Positions 22,880-35,859 of a stretch of 64,000 nucleotides of DNA are shown here, in pieces. Below the pieces are notes generated by a model, which made no database searches, was not told where the DNA came from, and worked only from the letters and a program-made list of their open reading frames with translations. The position numbers and the translations under genes were made by a program. Origin of the DNA: Eunapius fragilis (taxonomy: Eukaryota; Porifera; Demospongiae; Spongillida; Spongillidae); the NCBI GenBank assembly GCA_963681505.1, contig OY811971.1, positions 1,952,090 to 2,016,089 of the forward strand, written 5' to 3'. The stretch's first letter is position 1, and each line of letters opens with the position of its first letter.

Positions 22880-23654
22880 CAAGGGCGGATCCAGGAATAT
22901 TGAAAGGGGGGGCTAGATAGGGGGTCCGGGGGCTGTGCCCCCGGAAAAATTTTTGAGCATTGAATTCGTGGTTTCGATACTTTTTTTCACACCTTTGAAC
23001 GGTAAGTTGCAATTTTAGTCCATTTGCTTAAACGGCCAGAGGCAGCCCCAGCATCTATCGAGGGGAGGGGCAGACACACGAGGGGCGCCAAAAGGGGCGT
23101 GGCTTACGATACTTCTGATGCGCGCGTAACCGTTTGACTCAGGATTGTTGCTAATAATGCATGCGAGCGAGCGCTAGAAGCTAAATTATGCTTCGCATGT
23201 TGTGGATTAGGGATTGGAGGTGGGGGGAAGGGGGCGCCATAGCCTGGGGAGGGGGGCTGGGGGCTAAGGCCCCCTGGGCGCCCCCTCCGGCCGCCTATGA
23301 ACGCTCATGATCAGCTAAAACAGTGTCCCCAGCATCACACCTAAATTTTAGCAGTTCTGTGTCTTCCAGGTATTTTACATTCTCATTGATGTTGACAGCA
23401 ATTCGTCATTATTCGTAATTCGCGCTACCGCTTTGTGGCTCGGGTTGTGGTTCAGCTATGAATATCTCATCGTCATTAATTGGGACTTCTTTTCGATATT
23501 TCGTACGTCACGCGTTGACTCGTTTTCACAAGTACGAAGATCGAGGCACTTCGGATCGGGAGCCTGAAGGGGCGTGGTACAATAAAAAGGGGCGTGTTCT
23601 AAGGGAAAGGGGGGGGCTATAGCCCCCTCAGCCCCCCCCCTGGATCCGCCTCTG
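22880..23654. mobile_element. Poly-G hAT-like non-autonomous element, copy 3
   Basis: A 775-bp element starts CAAGGGCGGATCCAGG and ends CCTGGATCCGCCTCTG, flanked by the 5-bp duplication TTTTT (22875-22879 and 23655-23659). Its subterminal part has a CCGGGGGCTGTGCCCCCGG palindrome and the interior holds GGGGCGTGGCTTACGATA. Internal GGC..CC inverted tracts near 23040-23300 suggest a second element nested inside. No coding capacity. Confidence 0.75.
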
Positions 23655-23659
23655 TTTTT

Positions 23660-24478
23660 GACTTCTGCACACGCACAGATATATCAAACATGCACCCCCC
23701 TTGTAGCTACATGTATTTACCAACATGTAGTACTCTCATTGGCCTACTAAAATCTCGTTCTTGTTTAATTTATCTCCATTGGTGAACCAATTATATTTGA
23801 TTCTACAAAATAATATCCATACAAAATAAAATCCACAAGTCACACACATTCGTACACAACCACAGATCAGAACAATTGGTGTCATTTAATTCTATCAGAA
23901 TGCTCCCTCATGCTTAGTTTCCAATTGGTGGCGTGTTTGCATGGCATAGTTGATTGTTTGCCCAAAAGGGGTCAGGCGACTGTGGGTGTGCTGTCCCCCT
24001 ACCCTGAGTGTGACTGGAACCAAGGTTACCATTTGGTCAGCCCACACCTTGATGCTGGTCAGGGTAAGGTGGTTAGGCCAGGGTAGAAGCCAAAAGGGTG
24101 CTGCTACCTGCCGTTGATGTATAAACAATAACGCCTGTAGCAATACATTTATACGTACAGCCATGGTAAGCAACACAGCTGGAATTTAGCTGCAGTGATT
24201 GCAGCCCACCCATACAATCCTTTATATATACACGTGTGACCTGCAACCATACCAGGTGTCAATATTTTGGGGACAGTGTGTTAGATGGGGTATAACCGAA
24301 AGTGAGAGAATTAGTTAAATGGAGGCAAGGCTTTCCCAGACATTTTGGCTCAGGGTAGAATGAAAGTGAGGTTTTCCCAGAAGATATTCCAGGCTAGAAT
24401 TTAGCTGGGAATTTAGTGTTGCCATGTGCACTTATACATACACATACACACTCACACACACGCACATTCAGTAATTTT
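23660..24478. other. Intergenic, no gene seen
   Basis: No domain or repeat was recognised. A CACACA-rich patch lies at about 24435-24465. Confidence 0.3.
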
Positions 24479-26590
24479 AAGCCTCTTTCCCAATAATCTC
24501 AATGACTATGAACTCCCCCAAATGTTCTAGCCACAGCCAGTACTTTTCTCTCTTTCAGCACAGATCCACTCTACAAGGCTCGCCCCCTGGCTGCATGCAA
24601 CAAAGAATCAGATCTCTATGGCTTCATTACAATGGAACTTCGTATGGATAATTTGACCACTAGAATAGCAATCAGTCTTCATTTGGGTTTCTCCTTGTGT
24701 GGAACTCAGTTGCCACCATTTTGGTTCTGACGTGTCCAACGTAGCTATTCATTGCCACAGTTGCCAAACAAGTGAAGGGCGTGACATAGACATGCCTCTG
24801 TCAATAATATAATCCACAGCGCTCCAGATCAATGAGGAAATGCAGCTTCGGTTATGCAAGGGTTCTGTGGGTCAACATTTTTTGTAACTTATATTTAGTT
24901 AAAGTAATTAATTTAGTTGTGCATATGAATGTAATTATTCTGTGGTCCAGAATAATAGCCTTTCTGGGGTTTCAATACAATAATAGATGCTATACCTCTC
25001 AACCACTAAACCAAATCCCCTAAATAGCCACTATAAGTGTCTTTGTACAGCCACTGATCAATGCTGGCTATAACGTCCTGTGCTACTGGTTGGTTGTGGC
25101 TATAAGAGCCTGCAACCAAGCTCAGGGAGGTCAGGAAAAGAGGACCGTGTACTCCTGATGTTTCACAGGCAATAGAGATGAAACATATGCCTGGGTGAGT
25201 GGGTGCTCCTACAAATTAAATGAGAGTACTTGACCTTTTTGAGATACCCCACCTGACAGCAACAGCACATGCTGTCACAGTGGGCTATGCCTGGTGAGAA
25301 GATAGGTGTCAGAACAGGTGGCATTTTATTGTTTACCTAAACACTCTAGAACTGTTTCTGTTCACACTTGGAAGTCACCTGTTTTCAAATTCTGTCACCA
25401 TTTCACTATGCTTACGAATTACTTTTTGTTTTGTGTGCGATTTTCACCAAAACAACTGAAACTGATACATAGCTACAAAGATCGGGTAAGAGCAGGTACT
25501 CTCCCAATGTCTGTTTAAGGTGCTGTCCACGATCCTTCAGAAATTAAGCCCCTTTCCCAATAACTCCTGATGTCTCAATGGCTATGGAACACCCCCAAAC
25601 CCACTCTGCCTCCTGGCTGCATGCAACAAACAATCAGATCTCTTTGGCTTCATTTCAATGGGACTTCGAACGGATTATTTGACCATTAGAATAGCAATCG
25701 ATCTTCGTTTGGTTTGTCCTTGTGTGGACCTCACAGTTGCCACCATTGTGGTTCTGATGTGACCAACGTAGCTGTTCTCATTGCCACAGTTGCCAAACAA
25801 GTTAAGGGCGCGACATATACATGCCTCTGTCAATAATATAATCCACAGCGCTCCTGAGCATTATGAGGAAATGCACCTTCAGTTATGGTTCTGATGGGTA
25901 AACATTCAGCGGAAGACTTATTTGTAACTTATGATGTTTAGTTTTTTAGTTGTGTATATGTATGTAATTATTGTATATGGGACAGTGTCCAGTATAATTG
26001 CATTTCTGGGGTTTCAATACAATAATAGAGTGATGCTACTTCTAAACCACTAAACCAAATCCCCTAAAAGACCACTATAAGCGTTTTTGTACTGCCACTG
26101 ATCAATGTTGGCTACAACTTCCTGTGTCACTGGTCAGTTGTGGCTAAGACCCTGCAACCAAGCTCAAAGAGGTCAGGAAAAGAGGACCGTGTCGCCCTGA
26201 TGTTTCACAGGCAATAGGGATGAAGCATATGCATGGGTGAGTGGGTGTTCCTCCAAATGAGAGTACTTGGCCTTTTTCAGGACCCCTGCCTAGCAACAGC
26301 ACCTGCTGTCACAGTACTAGTAGGTGAGCAGATAGGTGTCAGAACAGGTGGCAATGCTTTCATTGTTTACCTAAACACTATGTTTTCACATTCATTTACC
26401 TAAACACTCTGTTTTTGTTCACATCCATTTCTTGGACCATTTCACTATGCTAACAAATTACTTTGTTTATGCACAACAGTGGATTTTCACCAAAACAAAT
26501 GGAACTGCTATATTGTACACAGCTAAAGAGATTGGGGGCGGCCACCGCACTTTGATCTTCAGGTGAGAGGCGTCAGAACAGGTGGCATCC
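24479..26590. repeat. Two tandem diverged units of about 1.05 kb
   Basis: Sequence from about 24479 recurs in the same direction from about 25545. Anchors include TGGCTGCATGCAACAAAGAA / TGGCTGCATGCAACAAACAA and GAATAGCAATC followed by TTCGTTTGG-like tracts. A third partial unit (GGAAGTCACCTGTTTTCAAA) is at about 27984. No convincing coding frame spans either unit. Confidence 0.7.
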
Positions 26591-26739
26591 CAAACCAAAA
26601 ATCCCCATCAGGACACTCCCATCGGAGCGGTTTAGACCCATTGGTTCTTATAGCTTGGATGGGATGTGGGAATTGGTCAGGGTTTAATGGATACAGCATG
26701 AGGATAGTGGCGACCTGTACTGAAACGACAGCTGAGACC

Positions 26740-26925
26740 ATGGTACCCAAACATTCCAGTGCACCAGCAGGAGAATAACAATAGGCTCAGCCTTCAGTGA
26801 AGCCATGGTGACAAAGAAGATGTACAGTAGACTAAGCCCTACCTTGATAAAGGAAAATGCTCAGGCTATCCTTGCAAGATCCAGCTAGCTAGTTATCTGA
26901 TCTTTCATTATGCTTGTGTTCTGTA
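26740..26925. repeat. Inverted copy of 11340-11530
   Basis: Matching anchors: AAGCATAATGAAAGCTC at 11358 against a GATCTTTCATTATGCTTGTG tract at 26900, and GCTGAGCCTATTGCTATTCT against AATAACAATAGGCTCAGCCT. The units are otherwise diverged. Confidence 0.6.
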
Positions 26926-26944
26926 TACATATAACATACATGTA

Positions 26945-27600
26945 TAACATTGCTATACTACACCCATGAAGACGATAACGTTTTCGATAATTGCTTGGGT
27001 CACCCTGTCACAGCTATGGAAGTTGTGCAGGTGTACAACTTGAACGTAGAGAAAGAAAGCCGTATACAACCTCGCATTTTGTATAGCTATTGGTCTGGGG
27101 ACCAGATGAGCCATCCTTTTTTATTTTGTGTGCACTGGGCTGATGTGATGCGTGTACTGGACTGGTGTGTTCTACGTACCTGTACAGGACTGCCAAGGGG
27201 CATTAAAATATTAGTGAGGCAGGATCATGTAGTGGACATGAGCATATACCTACATGATGTACTATGGCCCACTACATACTCATGTCCCATATTCCATTAC
27301 ATGCTAACGTCCCATAGTACTCACTATCTTTGTATCCCATGACTATTATAGTGTGAGATTCGTATATCAACTCTACCATACTATATATAGATACCAGTCC
27401 AGTACATGCAATAATCCAATCCAGTACATATTACAGCTGCACAACTTCCATAACAGTGATAGCGTGACCCAAGCTTGGGGCTTGAAATGGTGTGGTTCTG
27501 GATACAGGATACCAAATGTGAAGGGTACATACCCAGCAGAGGATCAACGTCTAAGCCATTAGGGTCTTCGTGGGTGTAGTATGGCATCCCACACCAGGTA
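26945..27600. repeat. Palindromic repeat
   Basis: GCTTGGGTCACCCTGTCACA with the following ATGGAAGTTGTGCA (26993-27030) pairs with TGCACAACTTCCATAACAGT and GCGTGACCCAAGC (27434-27472). Open frames on both strands arise from this symmetry and are not considered genes. A degenerate copy of the DIRS-like palindrome arm follows at about 27700-27900. Confidence 0.55.
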
Positions 27601-27920
27601 AGAGGCTCAGCCCCAGAAGCTCTGTATAGCTTGTACATTTCTTGAGACGTGCATGCAATAATTATAGTGCTGATGCTGTGCACCATGCCTCCCACCCGGA
27701 TCCGTGACGCGAAGGTATACACCCAAATTGGAGGCATTATTCCCAATGTGGAGGTCATAAATACACATACAGGTATGCAGTATATACACCTGTCTAATGA
27801 ATGGAGGTAAATACCCAATGCAGTACACATAATTGATTTAGCCAGTGTGTAAGAGCTGATATACCTTTGGCACGAATCCTGCACCATATTTGTGAACGGG
27901 GGGGGGGGGGGGGGTTTCAT

Positions 27921-29448
27921 AGACCTAAGCAGTTTTCATTGCTTACTTTTTTTTTCTTTTTTTTTTCACATCTATTTCTATAGGAAGTCACCTGTTTTCA
28001 AATTCTGCCACCATTTCACTATGCGTACGAATTAATGCTTTGTCATTTCAATTTTGTTGATGTGCAACAGTACAGAGTGGATTTCAAAAACAAAAAACTG
28101 GAACTTCTATCTCATACACAGCTAACATGCAGAGTTTTTATCCGACTATGAAAAAAAAAAATACCTTGTTCCCGTTCACACCATATAATTAAAAATAAGA
28201 GGAGGGGGCCACGGGCCCGACCACCGCACTAATTCAAGGGCGTCGGAAGGTAAAATACATTGGTCCGGCATAAACAATGAGGTGGGTGGACTCGGAGAGG
28301 TCCGCCCACAGCAAAGGAATGGGGAGCGCTGCAGATGCTTTCCGATCTGGGTCTGGGGGTTTATATCTCACATGGGAATTACAAAAAAATGTGCTGATCA
28401 TTCGCAATTCCATGATGCATGCAAATGCTTGCTGCACTTGTACCCTTATAAGTACGTGTACAAGGTAACTATGCTCCTTCTTACACCTACTAATGAACAC
28501 CATTATTCAGATGACTGCATTTTATTTCTTCCCTATAAACAGCTAGGAATGTGTAACTAATTGACCATCACTAGTGCTTAAATTGCCAGTTCACTTTCCT
28601 CGTTTGCCTGGTTCATATCATGGTTAGTAGCAACAGAAGGTGCCAGTAGGTTGTAATGGACAAACAAAATGTACTTACACTGAGACCACAAATGCTCAAA
28701 CATTTTTATGATTATGAGGTTACATGCATGCAAGTCAGTATTGTGTGTATGGACAATGGTATTCAAAGTGATTCTATAGTCACAACACAACACAGCAATG
28801 CATGGTTGTGTGAACACGCATGTATATATGCAATTGGCGTTCAAACAGTTAAAGTTAATTCGATGCTTGCCCCCAAACAATTAAATTGTAGTGAAATACG
28901 CCCCAAAAATGGCAAATAAAAACAATTCCTGTTACGTTTTGAATATTTATCGATACCCATGCCCTTATTACTTACCTATGCCCTTATTCATATTATTATT
29001 ATTATTTAGAAAATATTGGTCCGGCGGCCGCCGGACCTGCCGGACCGGTTCCGACGCCGATGACTATGTCTAATCATAGGCATAGTCACATGTCGATGCT
29101 TACAAATAAGTAACGCCTTTACTTTAGCGGCCAGTCGCAATTCATGGAATATAAGTTATATTAATCAGGCAATAAAGCCTCATCATACCGCCTCACCTTT
29201 CAAACAGTTCGAGAGTACTACTACCGACCTAATGTAAATAACGATCCAATCCAAGCTAGAGAAATAATGAGAAGACATCGTAGATGCATGCGCAAAGAAA
29301 CACTACCATGTAACCTTTGAATTTCGTCCGTTCGCTAGTACACTACCAGGAAATTATCTCGACGTTCATAAACGCACACCTAATCAGATCAGCTGTCCAT
29401 AATTTAATTTCGTGTTATTAATTAACTCCGCGTGGTCACTAATTAAAG
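27921..29448. other. Upstream region of XPC
   Basis: No other gene is recognised. The part at about 29190-29360 (CGCCTCACCTTTCAAACAGT onward) is similar to 37690-37880 and, more weakly, 3020-3200, which both flank receptor copies. The XPC promoter should lie within the last few hundred bases; no TATA box is evident. Confidence 0.4.
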
Positions 29449-32400
29449 ATGAGCTCGGAGAACGAGGAATGGGAAGAGGTGGACGGAGCAGGGAACTTTA
29501 CAGGTAGTTATATGCATGCTTCTGTACGGAACATGGGTATGGCCACGTGCGTGGACACTATATATATATATATAATTATATATATATATTTATTATTATT
29601 GCTGTAGTGTGTAGCATCCGAACATCCATACGCTGTCACTACTGTCAGACGCGTAGAAACGTGCTTAGGGCGGGGGTAGGGGTCAAATAACAGGCGTGCC
29701 TAGACGTGTGGGGATGAATTAAAAGTGTCCTCCACGTGGTAACTGTATGACAAATTCATCCCTGCGTACTTATAATGTATACACGTACCTACCTTTCATG
29801 GTGACGGTTCGTTTGCACGTGGGGGAAACCCCTACGAAGGCCACTTACAGGAGCCAACGACCTCGCGAGCCACTGTGGAGGTAGTGCTGCAGCCCCGGAA
29901 GAAGGCGGAGCAAAAGGGCTCCAAGTGAGTATATGCGAGCCTAATGTGCCTGTCACTGTTACGTGAGACACCCCCCCCCCTCCCCCCCCCCACGGGGCGT
30001 TCAGGAGGGATTTGACCTTTATTAAATCAAATAGGGGGGTTATGACACGGCTGTTTGCGGTTGGAAACTAGGTTATTATTAAGGTGCCTGTCTAAGTAAT
30101 TGTGAAGAAGCTCCTCATTATACAGACACCTTATGTTTCAAACTTTTGCGGTTGGAAACTAGGTTACAATTAAGGTGCTTGTCTAAGTAATTGTGAAGAA
30201 ACTCATTATCCACACCATATGTTTCAAGCCTTATAACCCTCAAAACAGCTATAAAAGTATATACTTGTGGGTAGAATACAACACAACACTTCAACCTCTT
30301 TTATTTATAATGAACATTCTCTAAATTCAACTTCATGCGCAAGCAGTGTTTTACATCATCATGCGGCACTTAGTTTGGTAGGGCAGATACAAGATCCGAT
30401 ATTGCAGCCCTTCTGCACAAAGGCTGAGGAAAGACCAGTAATTTCCTATGCCCAAGGCATGCCAAAAATAGAATTGATGAACCACTTTTGTCACCGAATT
30501 TTCTGTCTTCATGAAAAACCCAAGTGTATTTAATGAATAATCGATGCATGTTGTGATCATTGTGTGAGCATGTGTACATGAACATAGGTACAAGAATGGT
30601 ATATCACACCAAAGTTAAAACAACTGCTGTGGAGCAGAAAAAGGATAAAAGGAGAGCATTTGCAGCTGATCAGCAAATTTTTTTCCATCAGCACCCTTAC
30701 TGATGATGCTAAAGTGCACCCTGAACATATCTGCCATTGCTGTCATCACTCAATGCAGTTATCTGTTCCAGAGCAGACCGTACAATGTAGGTGTGCACTG
30801 CGCACAGACACCATTTGTATGGGAAGTACAAGTATACAGTTGTGTACGTAGTACATGCTTTTTTGCAACATCATCAATATACAAAATCATATCACAGGTG
30901 TGTGAGCAGTGCAAGAGGTCATGTCAGGAAGCATACAGTTGGCAGAGGTCATCAGTCAGGCCTCACACAGCACACCTTCTGAAGATGACCTTCCTCTAAT
31001 CTTCTCATATGAGCCATACCCACCACCGTCGAGCCAAAATAGTGTCAGCGAGTTGAAGTGTGTGGTGTGTTCAGTCGGACACAGCCCTAGATCTGCCATG
31101 ACGTAAGCTGGCCTGTACCAGATGTGGTGTGGTGTGAGTAGCAGCATTATCCCCAGTGTGTTCTTTGATAACCACAGAAATAAGACCAGCACCAAATGCT
31201 ATAGTAATCTTGCTGAAGGATAATGCACTAGTGGTTAGTAATATAGTGCTCTCTTTGAACGAGTGGAAATTAGGCCCTCCGCCCAAAAGTTTAGAAATGG
31301 ATATGCTGTCCCATGGCAACAACCGGACAACCGATGTCCTTTGGAATGCACTATACACTAATAAGCACACCGAGTACAATAAGCACATTTAAGCCATACT
31401 ATGGTTAAGAAACACCTCTGACCTTCATAAGACGTATACAATCATGTGGCCTTATACCGCACAAAAAGATGTCGGTTTTATGGCATGAAGTTAGGTACTT
31501 ATTTCAGTACGTATACTGACCTATATACGTTGTGAACACTGTAGTGGCTCTCGTGCACATCGATGGGCTAAAAAAACAACTATATCAGTATGGTACCTTG
31601 ATGGCTGTACATGTTTCTACCAAAGATGTGTGTCGCCGAGTTTTCTGAAGCAGTGTTGTAACGGTTTAAAAATCGCCATTTTTGTTGGCTATTCCGCGCA
31701 TATTTATTCACCGGGAAAAAAGGAAGGGTCATATGGAAAGGTAAAAATGTCTATATCATGTATCATGTATCTCTTTTCTCTGAAGGGTTTAGAGCTGCAG
31801 CTAGCTGCATGCGTGGCATGAAGGCAGTTGCATAAATTATGTGCACAGGGCACAAGGGTTTGAAGACGTATGTGTGTGAAGACTAAATAATCATTTTCTC
31901 TTATATGGTGGGGGATGGCAGCTACAACTTGTGGGGCTTTAGTGATCAAGTGTTCCTTGACAATACACAGCTGATGCTATACTTTGTCAGTAACTTCTGT
32001 ATCCTAAGACAAGTCGTGTAAACTTGGCATAAATGGACTCAGCCCCCCCCCCCCCCCTCTCCCTGCACATGTGTTGAAGACAGAGATAGTTGCTATCTTA
32101 AGCTCATATTGAATGATACACCTCCTTTGTCCCCTCTAGTTTTTAACTATACCTCACTAGCAGGAATGACTGCATCATGCCAGGTAAACCGTGTTGTCCT
32201 GCATTGGTTAAAATTATTGTATAAGGTTCATGCTTTGACCTCTTAACCAATCATTCTCTTCCAAGAGGTCAACAACCTTTGAACCAGACCAGGAATACAA
32301 ACCAGTGGACCTCCCCTAAGCTCTGCACCACCGGAAGTGTGACGAAATGAAAACAGAGCCATCTCTCCTTTCAGGTTGTCGCTCACAATTAGTCTGCAGA

Positions 32401-35400
32401 TTAGGAACAACCTCTCCTCCCCAGCTAGAGAAACTCCTGATGCTTTGAGCCACATAGACAAGTAATATTTTTATGCTTTATCTCATCCTATTCCAGGCAA
32501 TACCCAGGCCAGCTTTTATAGCCAATACTTGAGCTGAGTCAATTGCAATGTTCATGATGCCTGCCTTCTGCAATAGAGACTTCATCCCTCAGAGTGAGCA
32601 CTTCCTTCTCCATTAGGGCAGATGGTTCCCCTTCACTGACAATGCTCCTTGCTGTCTGAATCTTTGAACACCTTGTCTTCACTGTCCTAGAACAAGCAGC
32701 GGAGGTTGAATGCCATGCTTTTGTTACATGCATGAATGCCATTGGCTACAAGGTATGTGGTTAGTCATACTGTAGGTGGGGGGGGGGGGGGGCAGCTTTG
32801 GGCATTATACATATAAGGCATGGTGAATTTATATTTACATCCTCTGGATTCACCAATCCTGTTTATCTTCCTAAGCTCTGTTAGTATGACATGTGACACA
32901 GAGCATTTCCTCCTGTAGGCAGTTGTATTATGCCCTGGTCAGGGGCCCTCATCGGTAGTGTTGGCTTCTCTATCTGCCCCACCTGTAAGAAATGATGTGC
33001 ACTCGTGCCCTTCATAGCAACCAGCCTTCACATCTCTGTGGGACCCCACACATTGTACCAGTACAACTGCTGGTGCAATAAATACTGGTGCCAAAATAGT
33101 TGATGAACCTGTCATACAGGTCTGCTATGAACTGATAGCATGTTTCATCATAGTTAATAAATTATCTTCAGTAGAAACATGCACAACCATCAAGGTACCA
33201 TACTGATATAGTTGTGTTTTAGCCCATCGATGTGCACGAGAGCCACTACAGTGTTCAGAACATATATAGGTCATTACCTCACTTTAAGCCATAAAAAAGA
33301 CCTCTTTTTTGTTGATTTTATATGCCTTCTGTAGGTCAGAGGTGTTTCATAACCATAGTATGGCTTAAATGTGCTTATTGTACTCAGTGTGCTTAGTGTA
33401 TGGTGCATTCCAAAGGACATCGGTTGTCAGGTTCGTTGCTATGGGACCGCAAAATCCATTTCAAATTTTTTGGGCGGAGCCACTTGTTCAATGAGAGCAG
33501 ACAGCCGTGATAAACCTGTCAAATCACAAGCTTCCGTGTGCAAGTGTTAGAGGTCAAATAATGAAATGGTGTGTGCGGGAATGGTATTCACGTGTCAAAT
33601 CCCCACCTAATCCAAACTTCGCCCCTGGGTGGTGGGGGTGTCTTATATGACATTGATAGGTGCATAATGGCACGAATGTTTTTTATAATTTCACCCCCTC
33701 CCCCCCCCCCCCCCCCCAATTTGACAGGAAAAACTTCTTAGAGAAAGCGTTTGCCGCACACACCAAAGCGTTCCAGCAGAACCTCCACAAAGCTCACCTC
33801 CTGTGCCTCCTGGCCAACGGCCTGCACCTGAGCAGGCAGTGCGACCAACAGCTGCTGCGGGCCACCTTGCTCTCCATGGCAACCTGCCACCTCCTCCCCA
33901 GTCCACCGGGAAGGGAGGACCTCCATCACTTGCTCGAGTGGTTCGAAGAGAAGAGCTGTAGTCTCATGGAAGCCCTGAAAGGTAACAGCTGTCCTGAGGG
34001 ACTTAGTACTGTCCAGGTGTTGGTGGCCCTTCTGAGGACTAAGGGCAAGACTGGTCCTTTCTCTGAAGCCCCTCCCCTTCAAACAGTCTGCCAAGGTGCA
34101 GGGCGTGGCTTCTGGTGTTGTGGGCGTGGCTACGTGCTCTTTGTCTGAAGAGTGTGCCATGAAGGACCAGTCTTTGATGAAGAAGGGGTGCCCAGACCGG
34201 CCCATCATTTTATCGTCTAATGTGGCCTCTTGTAGTAGTTCAAAAACCAACCAGGAGGGTTGCCCAGTCCTTAATGGCTCAGGAAAGAGTTTGGCTTGTG
34301 GCAAGCAGAGGGGGCATGGCCAAAAGCGGACAAAGTTATCACCCGAGGAGGAGGGAGGTGGGGAGGCATCAAAGGGTTACAGAGGGAAAGGAAAGAAGCC
34401 AAAAAAAGAAGATGAACCACGTCCACCTACTGTCAAGGAGGTAACAGAAGAGGTGGGTACTCCTGTTGCCAGTAAGAAGCTCAATGGAGGAGGGGGGAGG
34501 AGGATGAAGAAAGATGCCACACCCCCTCCCACTGAGAGAAAGAGAATGCTAAGGTCCAACAGCAAAATCTGTTCAACTGATGTAGCTGAAGACCAAGGGG
34601 GAGGAACTGAAGACCAAGGGGGAGGAGCTGAAGACCAAGGGGGAGGAGCTGAAGACCACGGGGGAGGAGCTAATGAAGGAGAGGGGGAGGATGATGACAT
34701 CAGCATTGTGATGAGTCCCAAAGGAAAGAAAAAAAGACGATTGGTCCCACCTCATCATGACTCTATGGTTGAAGTTGAGAGGTCTACGCCACACCCCTGT
34801 GGTGGTAAGGGGCCTACTTCACACCCCTGTGGTGGTGAGGGATCTACTCCACACCCCTGTGGTCCAACAGGTGGCGAGGTCACTGCTGATCTTTACGGTG
34901 AGGCTAAGCAATGTGGGAGGGGCTCTGTGGGCGGGACATGTGGGAGGGCTCTGTGGGCGGGACATGTGGGAGGGGCTCGGTGGGTGGAATATGTATAAGT
35001 TAACATCATCGTAACATTGGTGACCGGACAGACGCAAACACCAGCTGGGCGGAAGTGTACCTGGAGGGCCAGAGGAAGTGGGTGTGTCTACACTGTGCGT
35101 CCTCCACGGTGGACTGCCCCCAGCTGTGTGAGAGACACGCCCCCCACCCACCCACGTACGTCATTGGCATAGAAAATGGTTAGCCTCTGCCACCATCTAG
35201 TCACCAAGTGATGTACATGTGGTGTGTGTGTATGTGTGTATGTATGTATGTATGTATGTATGTATGTATGTATGTATGTATGTATGTACATCCGCGTGGC
35301 GCGTAGATGGGCGGCTCATGGCATTGGAGTCTCTCCCTTGCCCCCGTTCCTTTATCTACGCTGCCACGTGTAACGTGGTGTGTTCGCTGGCCCCGTCATA

Positions 35401-35827
35401 CTACTACCATCTTGTCGGCTCATCTCGAGGAGTTTCCATCTGTTTTTTCTGGGCAGTGAGCTATAATTGGAACTTCGCGCTTACGCTACCTGGTCCGCTG
35501 CTACTCTACGAGATGCGACGGTGCTGCCCCAACTAAAAATGAGAAAGTTTGTGTCTTTTTTAGCCTGCTATATTACTAACGGGCAGGAGTCACCATTTGT
35601 TGAAGACGATGGCTAGTCCTCAAGGTTTGGATGCAGACACGCTCCCGTGACTCCACGAGCAAATAAAGCCCAAGTTTTTAGCGGACAGTACTGTTTCTAT
35701 CTTGTGTGCTAGTATTGAAGACATTAGATACTGCGTGTGTTCTCCTGCCTATAAACCTCCTCCCCAAACGTGTTTGTACCATGTGCAAATGCGATGGTGA
35801 TTATTATTATTATTTTTATTATGTATG

Positions 35828-35859
<32 letters not shown>

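Noticed and set aside
26950..27342. 130-codon frame and its opposite-strand partner at 27381-27920
   Set aside because: Both lie in a palindromic repeat, no domain is recognisable and the frames arise from the symmetry.
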